From Oscillospiraceae bacterium (GTDB taxonomy: Bacteria > Bacillota > Clostridia > Oscillospirales > Acutalibacteraceae), in NCBI GenBank assembly GCA_015066005.1, contig SVPF01000005.1:17244-81243 (forward strand): a stretch of DNA of 64,000 nucleotides, given 5' to 3'. Positions 27,408 through 36,477 of this stretch are shown piece after piece. The notes under the pieces were generated by a model that saw only the letters and a program-made list of their open reading frames with translations, did no database searches and was not told the DNA's origin. How positions within the stretch are numbered: the stretch's first letter is position 1; each line of letters starts with the position of its first letter. The position numbers and the translations under genes are program-made.

Positions 27408-28193
27408 TTATTTCTTATCGGTCGAATGTTTAGAACGGTATTTGAGAGGTGATATTCCCACCTTTCCGGTAAACTGGCGTATAAAGTGCGTTGTGTTAGA
27501 ATAGCCTAAGTTTTCGGCAATTTCATTTATAGGCATTTTTGATTCTATAAGCATCATTTTTGCACGTTCAATTCGCAGGTTTATAATATAACTAAGCGGT
27601 GACATACCAAAAACGCGTTTGTAAACCGTATGCAAATATGATGGTGAAAAATTTACAAGCTTTGCCATATCATCAACAGTCCATTTTTTGCTATAATCCA
27701 TTGACAGTCTTTGGTGCAAAAGATCAAATTTTTCCTTGGTTTTTGGATCAACACTTACATCCTGCTTGTGCAAAACTGCCTCACGGGATAAAAATACAAA
27801 AAACTCGTTCAAATAGGCTTCGCAAATTTCCTCATAAAACGCATTTTTAGTTACAAGCTCGGTTTCTAGCTTACGAACAAATTTCGATATAAACTCGTAA
27901 TTATTTGGGTAATAAACCATATCCGTTTCAAGACTGTATTTTACCAGTAATTCACTAATATCCTCCGATATGCGAAACCATTCTAACTCAGCTTCGCAGC
28001 CATCGAAGTTTCCAATATTTTTGATGTTACATATTACACAACCGTGTGGCTCTATTCTAAAAGATTCTCCGTTTAAAGTCAATTCAAACGCAGTACAAAA
28101 ATGCAAAACTGTATATTCATTTTTACCGCTTGGCCGTTCGGCTTCAAAAGCGAAGAGCTCTGACTTTAAATGTCCGGCTTTAATAATCCTCAA
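27408..28193 (-). CDS. AraC-family transcriptional regulator
   Basis: An N-terminal cupin-like domain (about 1-140) is followed by two HTH motifs of the AraC type (about 165-255; WTVDDMAKLVNFSPSYLHTVYKRVFGMSPLSYI and IAENLGYSNTTHFIRQFTGKVGISPLKYR). It starts with TTG after GGAGG. It lies between the DUF5107 gene and the hydrolases on the same strand and is probably the local activator of the sugar genes. The AATAGTAT repeats near 22565 are one possible target. Confidence 0.92.
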   Translation of the reverse strand: MRIIKAGHLKSELFAFEAERPSGKNEYTVLHFCTAFELTLNGESFRIEPHGCVICNIKNIGNFDGCEAELEWFRISEDISELLVKYSLETDMVYYPNNYEFISKFVRKLETELVTKNAFYEEICEAYLNEFFVFLSREAVLHKQDVSVDPKTKEKFDLLHQRLSMDYSKKWTVDDMAKLVNFSPSYLHTVYKRVFGMSPLSYIINLRIERAKMMLIESKMPINEIAENLGYSNTTHFIRQFTGKVGISPLKYRSKHSTDKK

Positions 28194-28231
28194 AATACTT
28201 CCTCCATCATTTATGATGTTAAAATAAAGCT

Positions 28232-31200
28232 TTATTTTATGCTGTCAAATGCAAAAATTCTGAAATCGTATGGATTAAGCTTTCTTGCTTCGTCTATAGC
28301 CAACTTAGCTTCATCAGCCTTGCCGTAACCAAGTAAAGCAAATGCTTTAAGAATATAACCATCTGTAAGATTGTTCTTTTCAATGTCATATTCAAAAGGC
28401 ATTGGTGAAGGTGAACCAACACCGTAATATGTGCGAAGATCTTTATTTACAATAAAGTTTTCAGCAACCGAAAGCATTTCATCAAGTACAACCTTTGCTT
28501 CGGCTTCATTGCCAAGTTTTTTAAGCGCAAGTGCACGGAAAAGTGAAATTTCAGAAACGGCAGCCTTGTAAATTGCAGCTTCTTCAAACGCCTTTTTAGC
28601 CTTTTCGGTTTCACCCTGCTTTTCGTAAAGGGAACCTAAGTAATAGAAGATGTGTGCTTCTTGGTTAAAGAAGGTCTTTGCTTCACCATATGACTTAGGC
28701 ATATTTACACCATCGAAATAAATCTTTTCAGACTTATCAAATTCGCCGTTTTCCATAAGTTCTTTACCATAAAGAACATGCATCCAAGCGTGCTGCTTGG
28801 TAAGCTTACCTTCGCCACCCTCGTAAATATGGAAGCGTTTTACGCGTGCCATTTCAATTGCTTCCTCGAACTTGCCAAGTTGTGAAACAAGTGTAAGCTT
28901 GTCAAGATAGCAGTCATCGCGTTCAGCCAAAAGCTCCGGATATTTAGCGTAAACTTCAAGTCTTTGTTCCGGTGTGTAATTCATATTCTTAAGTAACTGT
29001 TCGTATTCAAGAAGAAGTCTTGGGTCGTCCTTATACTTAAGTGCATTTTCAAGACACTCTTTAGCCTTTTCGGCATTGTTTGCCTTATCGAAATAATAAA
29101 GCGAAAGGTTGCGCCAAATCTTACCGTGGGTATTATCGCGCTTTAAGCCTTCTTCCCAAACATTTGCAGCTTCTTCATAACGGAAACGGTCATAATAAAG
29201 TGAGCCTAAATAATAGCAAGCATTTGCAGCAGTTTCGTCAATTTCAATTGCATATTTCAAAACGGCAATATCGTCAAGACGTGAGGGGAAGCAATAACCT
29301 GTATCCATTGCCTCTGCTACCTTAACAAATGTAACATCGTTCTTGCAAAACGCCTTATAATATTCAACAAGGGGATATTCACCCTTGTACATATCAAGTA
29401 CGTAAATTGCATCCTCTAAAAGACCTGCCTTGATATAATCGCAAGCAACGTCGATGATATTTTCAGCCTTTTCAGCAAACTGCTGGATGTCTGCCTTATT
29501 ATCAGCAAAGTAAGAATATTCAACCATTGCAAACAAGTCAAGTAAGTCGTCCTTAATGTTTACTTCGGCCAACTTCTTAGCAGCGTTCATATCAATACGG
29601 CGAAGGATAGCGGTCTTAAGATTTTGTGCCTTAGTATGACCAACGTTCAAACCGATAGATTCGTCAAGCTTTTGTAAAGCGGCAATATAATCACCGTTCT
29701 TGCAGTCAAGACAAGCAAGCTCGAACATAGCAGCACTTCTGTGGGTATAGTTCCAAGCAGCCTTGTAAAGAATATCGTAAGCATCCTTATTTTGACCAAG
29801 ATATGCAAGAGCCAAGCCCTTAAGATAGAAAGCTTCGGTGTCGGTAGGATGTTCGTTACGCATTGTAAGACGCTTAATAGCTACATCACAATATTCTACG
29901 CACTTTTCGAATTCACCATTCTTAAGGCAAAGACGAGCCATAGATGTGTTACAACGGATATCGCCTGCATCACGCTTAATACCTTCAAGATAATAAGCTT
30001 CGGGCTTATAGTTGTGTTGCTTATATTGTTCAAGGTGGTAACCGTTAATGTAAAGCTCTTCAACTGTTGCAATTTCGCAAGGACGTTTAACGGGCAAACG
30101 TGGGTCGATAGGCTTCTTCTGACCTCTTACGTAAGGTGTGTAAGAAACAAGCACCTTGCCATCTTCACTTGTAAGTGAAACAGTAATATCGTTGAAGTCA
30201 ACGTCACCCATATCGACAGTCTTCATATAAGAAACGTCAGGTGTCATGTCGCAGGTTTCGGTAAATAATACCTTATCCTTAGCGGCAACACGAACGTTAG
30301 CGTTTTTGAAGGCGCCTGTTACGTTAAAGCCGAAGAAAAGACCGTCTTCGCGATTTTCCATATTAAGTGCAGCGTCAATTGTTGCATTCTTAACTTCCCC
30401 AATATCACGGATAGGATACCAATATTGTTCGAATTCTCTTGATTCGTAGGGAGCAATCCAAGTAAAGTCAGGCTGATTATCAGTATAAACGCCTGTCATT
30501 AATTCAATGTATGGACCGTTTTCATCGGTAAGGTTGTTACACCACATATCACCGAAATCGCCAATACCCCAATGCCACATTTTCTTACCGGGTGAAATGT
30601 GGTGATTAGCAACGGTAGCAATACCCTTTTTAATGCCAACGTCATAGCCTGCGATAAAGTCCATATCAGACTGACCTTGTGAAATAAGGTAGCTTGAAGG
30701 AACCTTAACAGCGCTGTAATGTGAAAGGTCGGTGCCTTCGCCAAAGTCGTAAGGACGTGCGGTTTTATAAACACCCTTTGCAATTGGCCACTCGAGAACA
30801 GCTCTTCTATCGTGGTCGTTTACCCATTCGCAGTCAGGTGGGAAAATAGTTCTGTAATCATCGTTTACAGGAACAGCAAGGTTAGCCCACCACATAAAAA
30901 TTTGTGGGAATGCAGTACGGTTGTAAACACGGATTTTTGCCTTGATATAGCTTCTGCCTTTATCAAGTGTAATACCTGCCATACCCTTCATTCTGTTAAA
31001 GGGTTCAACTTCGCCTGTCCAAACGGTTTTGCCGCCGTCTTCGTTTTCTTCAATAACAGCTTCCAAAGGCATATATGTAGTAGGTCTGTGGTGTTGAGGC
31101 CAGTTAAATTCAATACCGCCAGAAATCCAAGCGCCTGCAAGACCTACAAGTGCGGGTTTAATAACCTCGTTGTTATAAATAAAGTCGTGTTCGCCAACCT

Positions 31201-31456
31201 TATCATAACCATTTAAAATCTTACCGCCGATAGCAGGTAAAACCTGAGTTTTAATATATTCGTTTTCAAGGGTGAATACATCATACTCTACATCCTTTTT
31301 CTCGTCGGTAATACCGTCGGAATAAGGAATAGGATAAAGTCTACCCGAAGCGCCCTGATATGGCTTGTTTTCGAAAAACATCGGTAAATCGTTAGCTTTT
31401 TTAGGTATGTAGGTAGGGATAATTTGCTTATGTTTTTTTGCGCTTACTTCACTCAT
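28232..31456 (-). CDS. DUF5107-domain protein with TPR array
   Basis: Start ATG 31456 has AGAGG upstream; the track start (31501) has no RBS. The first 470 or so residues form a mutarotase-like beta-sandwich of the DUF5107 type (GGKILNGYDK, GAWISGGIEFNWPQHHRPTTY). A long TPR array (about 480-1065) follows, with ACYYLGSLYYDRFRYEEAANVWEEG and similar helices. The protein is cytoplasmic and 1074 residues long. DUF5107 proteins occur beside glycan hydrolases, and by fold they may recognise or process sugars. A truncated relative lies at 32675-32932. First gene of the leftward unit. Confidence 0.85.
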   Translation of the reverse strand: MSEVSAKKHKQIIPTYIPKKANDLPMFFENKPYQGASGRLYPIPYSDGITDEKKDVEYDVFTLENEYIKTQVLPAIGGKILNGYDKVGEHDFIYNNEVIKPALVGLAGAWISGGIEFNWPQHHRPTTYMPLEAVIEENEDGGKTVWTGEVEPFNRMKGMAGITLDKGRSYIKAKIRVYNRTAFPQIFMWWANLAVPVNDDYRTIFPPDCEWVNDHDRRAVLEWPIAKGVYKTARPYDFGEGTDLSHYSAVKVPSSYLISQGQSDMDFIAGYDVGIKKGIATVANHHISPGKKMWHWGIGDFGDMWCNNLTDENGPYIELMTGVYTDNQPDFTWIAPYESREFEQYWYPIRDIGEVKNATIDAALNMENREDGLFFGFNVTGAFKNANVRVAAKDKVLFTETCDMTPDVSYMKTVDMGDVDFNDITVSLTSEDGKVLVSYTPYVRGQKKPIDPRLPVKRPCEIATVEELYINGYHLEQYKQHNYKPEAYYLEGIKRDAGDIRCNTSMARLCLKNGEFEKCVEYCDVAIKRLTMRNEHPTDTEAFYLKGLALAYLGQNKDAYDILYKAAWNYTHRSAAMFELACLDCKNGDYIAALQKLDESIGLNVGHTKAQNLKTAILRRIDMNAAKKLAEVNIKDDLLDLFAMVEYSYFADNKADIQQFAEKAENIIDVACDYIKAGLLEDAIYVLDMYKGEYPLVEYYKAFCKNDVTFVKVAEAMDTGYCFPSRLDDIAVLKYAIEIDETAANACYYLGSLYYDRFRYEEAANVWEEGLKRDNTHGKIWRNLSLYYFDKANNAEKAKECLENALKYKDDPRLLLEYEQLLKNMNYTPEQRLEVYAKYPELLAERDDCYLDKLTLVSQLGKFEEAIEMARVKRFHIYEGGEGKLTKQHAWMHVLYGKELMENGEFDKSEKIYFDGVNMPKSYGEAKTFFNQEAHIFYYLGSLYEKQGETEKAKKAFEEAAIYKAAVSEISLFRALALKKLGNEAEAKVVLDEMLSVAENFIVNKDLRTYYGVGSPSPMPFEYDIEKNNLTDGYILKAFALLGYGKADEAKLAIDEARKLNPYDFRIFAFDSIK

Positions 31457-31556
31457 AATTAGACCTCTTAATGCTGTTATTCTACACTTTAATTTTAACA
31501 TAAAAATCCTTTATATATCAGCCAAAGTTTTATGTGCTAAAAAACACAATTTTTTG

Positions 31557-31586
31557 TTGAAAATAATAAAACTACTATGTTATAAT
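31557..31586 (+). promoter_or_regulatory. Promoter of the sensor-LuxR regulator gene
   Basis: TTGAAA and TATAAT are separated by 18 bp, ending 31 bp before the start at 31617. A short inverted repeat (GTGCTAAAAAACAC) lies just upstream, between this promoter and the divergent DUF5107 gene. Confidence 0.6.
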
Positions 31587-31616
31587 ATATATAATATAAG
31601 GCGAAAGGGTGATTGA

Positions 31617-32678
31617 ATGGTTGCCATACTTACAGAAGCTAACTACATCAGTACCGGCTGCAAGCTAAGACTTGAAAGCTTGATTAACGCATTAAGAAAA
31701 AAGAGAATTCCTTTTTGTGAAATTTTTGATACCTGTCCCCGTGATGTTGATGGGATTTTTGTTTTGAGCGCAGACGTTGAATGGACCATACATACTATTA
31801 AGCAGCTTAACCAAAACGGTTTTACTCCCATTTTGATAAGCGACCAAATTGAAAACCTACCGGGCTGTATTTATAATGGGGTAAACTCCGACCTGTCGGC
31901 TTCTATGAAAAATCTTTTAGAGATGCTGAAATCCCATAACAAGAAATGCCCTGCACTTTACGCCTTTAATCCAAATTCTATATCAGATAACAGTAAGGAA
32001 ACCACATTACAAAGCGCAGCCAGTAACCTGTTTGATAAAATTGATGTTTTTGCAAATAACGGTAATCTTGAAGAGTGCTATAACAATTTTATTAACAGCG
32101 AAAAGTGTTATGATTCGGTAATTTGCGCAAACGATTTTGCGGCAATAACATTGGTTAAATTTTTAGAGGAACAACACCCGCAAAAGCTTAAAGAGCTAAC
32201 AATTATAAGCTGTTCGAACTCAGCAATTTCGGAATATTATAAAGATAAAATTTTAGCCACAAACACTAATCACGAGCAATACGGTAGGGCTGCGGTTTAC
32301 ATATACGAAGCCCTTAAAAAACACGAATATGTATCTTCTATGACTATTCGCATTGTGTGGGATTTTGAAATAAAAAAGAAGGAAACAACCACAACCAACC
32401 AAAAGCTTGATTTTGTGCACAGTGCCGATACTTTTTATGACGATATTGCAGTGCGCGACCTGCTTGTTGTAGATAAATTTTTAAATACCTCAGACACAAC
32501 AGACCGCACGATTATTAAAATGCTTATTAGAAACGAGCCACTTGAAGCCATTGCTTCGGAATGTTTTTTAAGCATAAACGCCGTTAAATACCGCATTAAG
32601 CGACTTATTTCAGCAAGCGGAGCAAGTGATAAAAATCACCTGCTCGAAACAATTACAAAATATGCTGCTGGTTTTTAA
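31617..32678 (+). CDS. Regulator: periplasmic-binding-like sensor fused to C-terminal LuxR-type HTH
   Basis: The 353-residue protein has no N-terminal DNA-binding domain. Residues 1-250 resemble the sugar-sensing domain of LacI/GalR regulators (VDGIFVLSADVEW, YDSVICANDFAAITLVKFLEE, HEQYGRAAVYIYEALK). The C-terminus (about 295-350) carries a LuxR/GerE-type HTH, EPLEAIASECFLSINAVKYRIKRLIS. RBS AAAGGGTG. Cytoplasmic. It is divergent from the glycan locus and may bind a sugar and control it. The order (sensor first, LuxR HTH last) is rare. Confidence 0.75.
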   Translation: MVAILTEANYISTGCKLRLESLINALRKKRIPFCEIFDTCPRDVDGIFVLSADVEWTIHTIKQLNQNGFTPILISDQIENLPGCIYNGVNSDLSASMKNLLEMLKSHNKKCPALYAFNPNSISDNSKETTLQSAASNLFDKIDVFANNGNLEECYNNFINSEKCYDSVICANDFAAITLVKFLEEQHPQKLKELTIISCSNSAISEYYKDKILATNTNHEQYGRAAVYIYEALKKHEYVSSMTIRIVWDFEIKKKETTTTNQKLDFVHSADTFYDDIAVRDLLVVDKFLNTSDTTDRTIIKMLIRNEPLEAIASECFLSINAVKYRIKRLISASGASDKNHLLETITKYAAGF

Positions 32679-32932
32679 ATAAAACGACTCCAGAAAACAG
32701 CCAACATATTGTCATTATTAAGCTTTACACTCTCGGCAAGGGTTTCCTTTGCCGAGTTTTTTTGCATATATGCTTCGCATAAGCCCATAAGATACAAGTA
32801 TTGCGCCTTGCGAAGCTTTGCAGGATCATCCACAAAAGGAATAAAGAATGGTGTTGTAGCAAAATAGCCGTTATCCTTTATGTCTATAATCTTTTCCCAT
32901 TCGCGGTAATACTTTGTAATAATTTGCTGGTC
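32675..32932 (-). pseudogene. 3' remnant of a DUF5107/TPR-type gene
   Basis: An open frame of 86 codons runs leftward from the junction at about 32932 and ends at TAA 32675. It encodes IIDIKDNGYFATTPFFIPF, DDPAKLRKAQYLYLMGLCEAY and MLAVFWSRFI-stop. Content and position match the C-terminal part of DUF5107/TPR proteins such as 28232-31456. There is no start codon, because a stop (TAA) lies directly upstream of GAC at the junction. The remnant meets the truncated AraC frame head to head. Its stop overlaps the stop of the regulator gene on the other strand. Confidence 0.75.
32732..32763 (+). terminator. Possible terminator after the sensor-LuxR gene
   Basis: CTCGGCAAGG and CCTTTGCCGAG form a strong stem followed by TTTTTTT, 54 bp past the regulator stop. 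The sequence also lies inside the DUF5107 remnant read on the other strand, so the U-tract may be coding in origin. It could still work now. Confidence 0.5.
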
Positions 32933-33654
32933 TTAATACTTCCCCTGAAAGAAAAGTAACAAAATACGAAATTGAATTTTATCTTGAAAATGCTAAGTCC
33001 ACCTACTGTGACGGGCGTGAATACATTATAAAACAAGACTTTATTCAAATAGCGAAGCCCGGTCAAATCCGTTACAGCACACTGCCCTTTAAAACACTTT
33101 ATATTAAGTTTTCAGCCACAGATGACTTGGCAAAAATACTTGACTGTGCGCCCGAATATTTTCACAGCAGCCACGCTGACAGAATTAAGGAAAAACTTCG
33201 TGAAATTATTGCGCTTAATGAAAGTGATGAGAATCAATTGCTGTTATACAGCCGAATTTTATCACTCATTAACCTTATTTTAATTGATGCAAGCATACCA
33301 AATACCGCTTCGGAAAATTATCCGACAATTGCCAAGGCAAAACGTTTTATTGAAGAAAATTATGCAAAACCAATACAGTTATTAGATATTGCTTCATTCG
33401 TTAATTTAAGTCCAAGCTATTTTCACACAAGCTTTACCGCGGCTGTGGGCATATCACCACACGATTATTTAATTCGTTTTAGGCTTGATGCCGCAAAGCG
33501 TATGATGTGGGACACCACAATTGGTATGGATATTATTGCAGAAAATTGTGGCTTTACAAATCAGCAATATTTCAGTAAAATATTTAAAAAGCAAACCGGC
33601 TTAACACCGAGTCAATACCGCAAGGACTTCCAAAAGAATTACACGGAGGAATAA
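32923..33654 (+). pseudogene. 5'-truncated AraC-family regulator
   Basis: The frame stays open from 32923 to the stop at 33654, but no ATG or GTG occurs before TTG 33127, and that TTG has no RBS. The extra 68 codons (GLNTSPERKVTKYEIEF, REYIIKQDFIQIAKPGQ) are a genuine cupin-like AraC sensor, so the ORF-track start is inside the domain. Two HTH motifs are intact (about 33340-33640; IQLLDIASFVNLSPSYFHTSF, GFTNQQYFSKIFKKQTGLTPSQYR). The start codon and promoter have been lost at the junction with the DUF5107 remnant. A short product from TTG 33127 is conceivable. Confidence 0.7.
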
Positions 33655-33656
33655 CT

Positions 33657-34586
33657 ATGATAAGCTTTGCCGTTGTGGGTGGTGGCTGGCGCAGCGAATT
33701 TTATATTCGTGTTGCTAATGCCCTTCCCCACCTTTTCAGTATTACGGGAATATATTTAAGAAACGAAAAAACCCAAGCTGAATTTAGCAATAAATATAGC
33801 ATTAAGATTTTCGACAATCTCGAAAAAATGCTTGAAACCAAGCCCGATTTTGTGGTTTCTTGCGTTAATAAGGGCCATATTTTAAACGAAATTGAGCTGT
33901 TATGCCAAAATGGCGTGGCTGTTTTATCCGAAACACCTGCAGGTATAAGTAATCAACAAATAAACAAGTTTAAAGAAAATTACAACAAAGAATATAAAGT
34001 GCAGGTCGCCGAGCAATTCCACCTTATGCCCACAAATAAGGCGATTAAAGCAGTTATAAACAGCGGTGTTTTAGGTGAAGTTAATTATGTTTCACTTTCC
34101 TGCTGTCACGATTATCACGCAATAAGCCTTATGCGTTTTTTCCTTGATATAAATGAAAACGAAATACCCACCGTTCAAGGCTTCACCCTTTCCGACAGCC
34201 TTACAAGATATAACGGCAGATATGGTGATATTGAACCCGAAAGAATAAACAGTGAACAAAAAATTGCCCTTATAAAATGGGGCAAAAGGGTTGGAATTTA
34301 TAATTTTAATAAAGAGCAGTACTTTTCACAAATACGGCAAAAAAGCATTACTGTTAGGGGTACAAACGGTGAAATACAAAACGGTATTTGCACCTACCTT
34401 GAAAACGGCAAAATTAAAAGCTTTAAGCTTAAGGCTTTGGAAGGCTTTGAAAACAGCGGTCTTAACGAGGACGAGCAGGCTATTGCCGAATGTCTTATTA
34501 AAATGGATAATTACCTTAAAACAGGTGAAGCTTTTTACCCATTAAGTAAAGCCATTTCAGACAGCGAAATTTCACTTTTAATATAA
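33657..34586 (+). CDS. Gfo/Idh/MocA-family oxidoreductase
   Basis: The NAD(P)-binding Rossmann domain begins FAVVGGGWRSEFYIRVAN and continues to LSETPAGIS (about residue 100), with PDFVVSCVNKGHI. The C-terminal substrate domain follows to residue 309. The usual EKP motif is replaced by SETPAG. The RBS GGAGGAATAACT lies 3 bp after the AraC stop, so the two were co-transcribed before the deletion. It probably oxidises or epimerises a sugar or inositol-like compound in the cytoplasm. Confidence 0.85.
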   Translation: MISFAVVGGGWRSEFYIRVANALPHLFSITGIYLRNEKTQAEFSNKYSIKIFDNLEKMLETKPDFVVSCVNKGHILNEIELLCQNGVAVLSETPAGISNQQINKFKENYNKEYKVQVAEQFHLMPTNKAIKAVINSGVLGEVNYVSLSCCHDYHAISLMRFFLDINENEIPTVQGFTLSDSLTRYNGRYGDIEPERINSEQKIALIKWGKRVGIYNFNKEQYFSQIRQKSITVRGTNGEIQNGICTYLENGKIKSFKLKALEGFENSGLNEDEQAIAECLIKMDNYLKTGEAFYPLSKAISDSEISLLI

Positions 34587-34594
34587 AAACAGAA

Positions 34595-34628
34595 GGCATA
34601 CTCCAAACGGAGTATGCCTATCTTTTTT
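34595..34628. terminator. Bidirectional terminator between convergent genes
   Basis: GGCATACTCC-AAAC-GGAGTATGCC is followed by TATCTTTTTT on the plus strand. On the minus strand the tail is TTCTGTTTTTAT. It separates the oxidoreductase from ribokinase. Confidence 0.85.
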
Positions 34629-35496
34629 AAAGCTCATTTGCGAATGGAATTGACTTTGAAGCGCCTTCGCGGGAAACCGTTATAGAGGAAGCCCTTGAAG
34701 CAATATCTAAAGCAAACTTAATATCCTTTTCATTTGAAACTGCCCAAAGAAAATAACCTGTAAAGGTGTCACCCGCGGCGGTTGTGTCAATCGCCTTTAC
34801 CTTATAAGCCGACTGGCTAATTTGTTTGTCTTTATCCTTATATACACTTCCCCTACTTCCAAGGGTTAAAACCAATGCACTTTCAGGATATTGATTTATA
34901 AAATTTTGCATGGCTTCTTCCGGAGTGTCACCACCGAAAAGCTCGGCTGCTTCAATTTCGTTACAAAACCAAAGGTCAACAAATTCAAGCGGTAATTTTT
35001 TAATATCACTATGGTAAGGGGACGGGTTAAAGGCAATCTTCATTCCAATTCGCCTTGCAATTTCAAAAGCATCCCTAAGACCGCTTATTTCGTTTTGCAA
35101 AAGCAAAATGTCACCCTTTTGAGCATCCTTCAAAAACTGTTCAATATATTCGCAATCAATTTGAAAATTAGCGCCTGAAAACAGCAAAATGCAGTTTTGA
35201 CCTGTTTTGTCAACCTGAATTATAGCGTGGCCGCTTGAGGTAGTAACGGTTTTGATTCTTTCGGTATTAACGCCCGATTCGTTCATAATTTCAACTAAAA
35301 ACTCCCCGCCGCTGCCAACACAGCCGCCGTGTACAACCTTTGCACCTGCACGGGAAGCGGCAACCGATTGATTAAGCCCCTTGCCGCCAGGGAAAACTGA
35401 CATATTTTCACTTGAAAGGGTTTCGCCCGCCCTTACAAAATGGTCAACCGTATAAACATAGTCAATATTTAACGAGCCTAAGCTGTAAATTTTCAT
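34627..35496 (-). CDS. rbsK: Ribokinase (PfkB family)
   Basis: PfkB-family kinase with the N-terminal signature SVFPGGKGLNQSVAASRAG and the C-terminal catalytic motif DTTAAGDTFTGYFLWAV (base Asp). The line NESGVNTERI and the length of 289 residues fit ribokinase. It phosphorylates ribose with ATP. The start overlaps the nucleoside hydrolase stop by 4 bp (ATGA), so ribose freed from nucleosides would be phosphorylated directly. Confidence 0.9.
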   Translation of the reverse strand: MKIYSLGSLNIDYVYTVDHFVRAGETLSSENMSVFPGGKGLNQSVAASRAGAKVVHGGCVGSGGEFLVEIMNESGVNTERIKTVTTSSGHAIIQVDKTGQNCILLFSGANFQIDCEYIEQFLKDAQKGDILLLQNEISGLRDAFEIARRIGMKIAFNPSPYHSDIKKLPLEFVDLWFCNEIEAAELFGGDTPEEAMQNFINQYPESALVLTLGSRGSVYKDKDKQISQSAYKVKAIDTTAAGDTFTGYFLWAVSNEKDIKFALDIASRASSITVSREGASKSIPFANEL

Positions 35497-36419
35497 TTCA
35501 TACCACCCAATGTATTAAACAAGTCCTCAAATAAGGCGTCACGGTCTATCCAATAAACGCTTTTTATTAGGTGCCTTGTTTTATCAAAGGCATACTGCTT
35601 GTCATATTCAGGAATAGGACTTGAAATAAGGGCATCCTGCATGAACCTATTATTATCATTCAAAAGCCATGCAACTGCCGCAACATCCCATATAGGCTTT
35701 GACCAAGGCTTACCCTTATAATAAACTTCGGAATACTGTACGGTGTTTTCGTAAAGATAATCACATAACGCATTTTTACCCTTAAGCCAATACGATAGCT
35801 CGGGCTGGGTTGTTAAAAAACGGTCCACAACGCCCTTACAGGGCAACTGTACAAGCGGAACACCGCAACCAAAAACCACGCGGGCAGCCGCAATATCCTG
35901 CTTCATATTAAACTCAACAGCACCCTTTGGAATGTTGGTAGCGTGACCGCCAAGCCAAACCACAACGCAATTTTCCTTCATATTGGGGTTTTGTAAAATT
36001 GCCGAAGCAACATTGGTGATGGCCCCAATTGCTATAATGTAAAGTGGGTTTTCGGGTGAATATTTTTCCGAAAGCTGTGCCATAAAATCAGCCGCTTCGG
36101 ACTGCACAGGTGTGTTTACATCAGGCAAATAGCTTTCCGACCCCTTATATACAAGAGGTTTAATTTCCTCAAAGCCTGCAAGGGTTAACACCTTTAAAAT
36201 TTCATTAAAGCTTCTTTCCATACCGTCCTTTGCAGATTCGGATCTGGGATTGAAAAACGGCGCTGCGCAAATGCCCTTAACATTAAACTTTTCGCTGTGA
36301 CCAAGCATATATGCAATTGCAAATTGGTCATCAACCTCGTTATAAGCGTCAGTATCAAGCACAACATCTATTTTTCCGTTTGGCACATTAAGGTTTTTAT
36401 AATATAAAGTATTATCCAA
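35493..36419 (-). CDS. Inosine-uridine nucleoside hydrolase family protein
   Basis: Start TTG 36419 follows AAGGGGTG; the track start (36449) reads through the RBS. The N-terminal DVVLDTDAYNEVDDQFAIAY carries the calcium-binding aspartates of nucleoside hydrolases, and VVWLGGHATNIP is also typical. It cleaves the N-glycosidic bond of nucleosides in the cytoplasm, which fits the linked ribokinase. A TGTTAAAAT extended -10 element lies just upstream of the RBS. Confidence 0.88.
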   Translation of the reverse strand: MDNTLYYKNLNVPNGKIDVVLDTDAYNEVDDQFAIAYMLGHSEKFNVKGICAAPFFNPRSESAKDGMERSFNEILKVLTLAGFEEIKPLVYKGSESYLPDVNTPVQSEAADFMAQLSEKYSPENPLYIIAIGAITNVASAILQNPNMKENCVVVWLGGHATNIPKGAVEFNMKQDIAAARVVFGCGVPLVQLPCKGVVDRFLTTQPELSYWLKGKNALCDYLYENTVQYSEVYYKGKPWSKPIWDVAAVAWLLNDNNRFMQDALISSPIPEYDKQYAFDKTRHLIKSVYWIDRDALFEDLFNTLGGMK

Positions 36420-36477
36420 ATAAAACACCCCTTTGCCATATTTTAACACAAAAAAACAAAAAAGTATATAACCAATA

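Noticed and set aside
33127-33654. ORF-track AraC start at TTG 33127
   Set aside because: The frame is open 68 codons further upstream with clear AraC sensor sequence, so this TTG is internal to a truncated gene.
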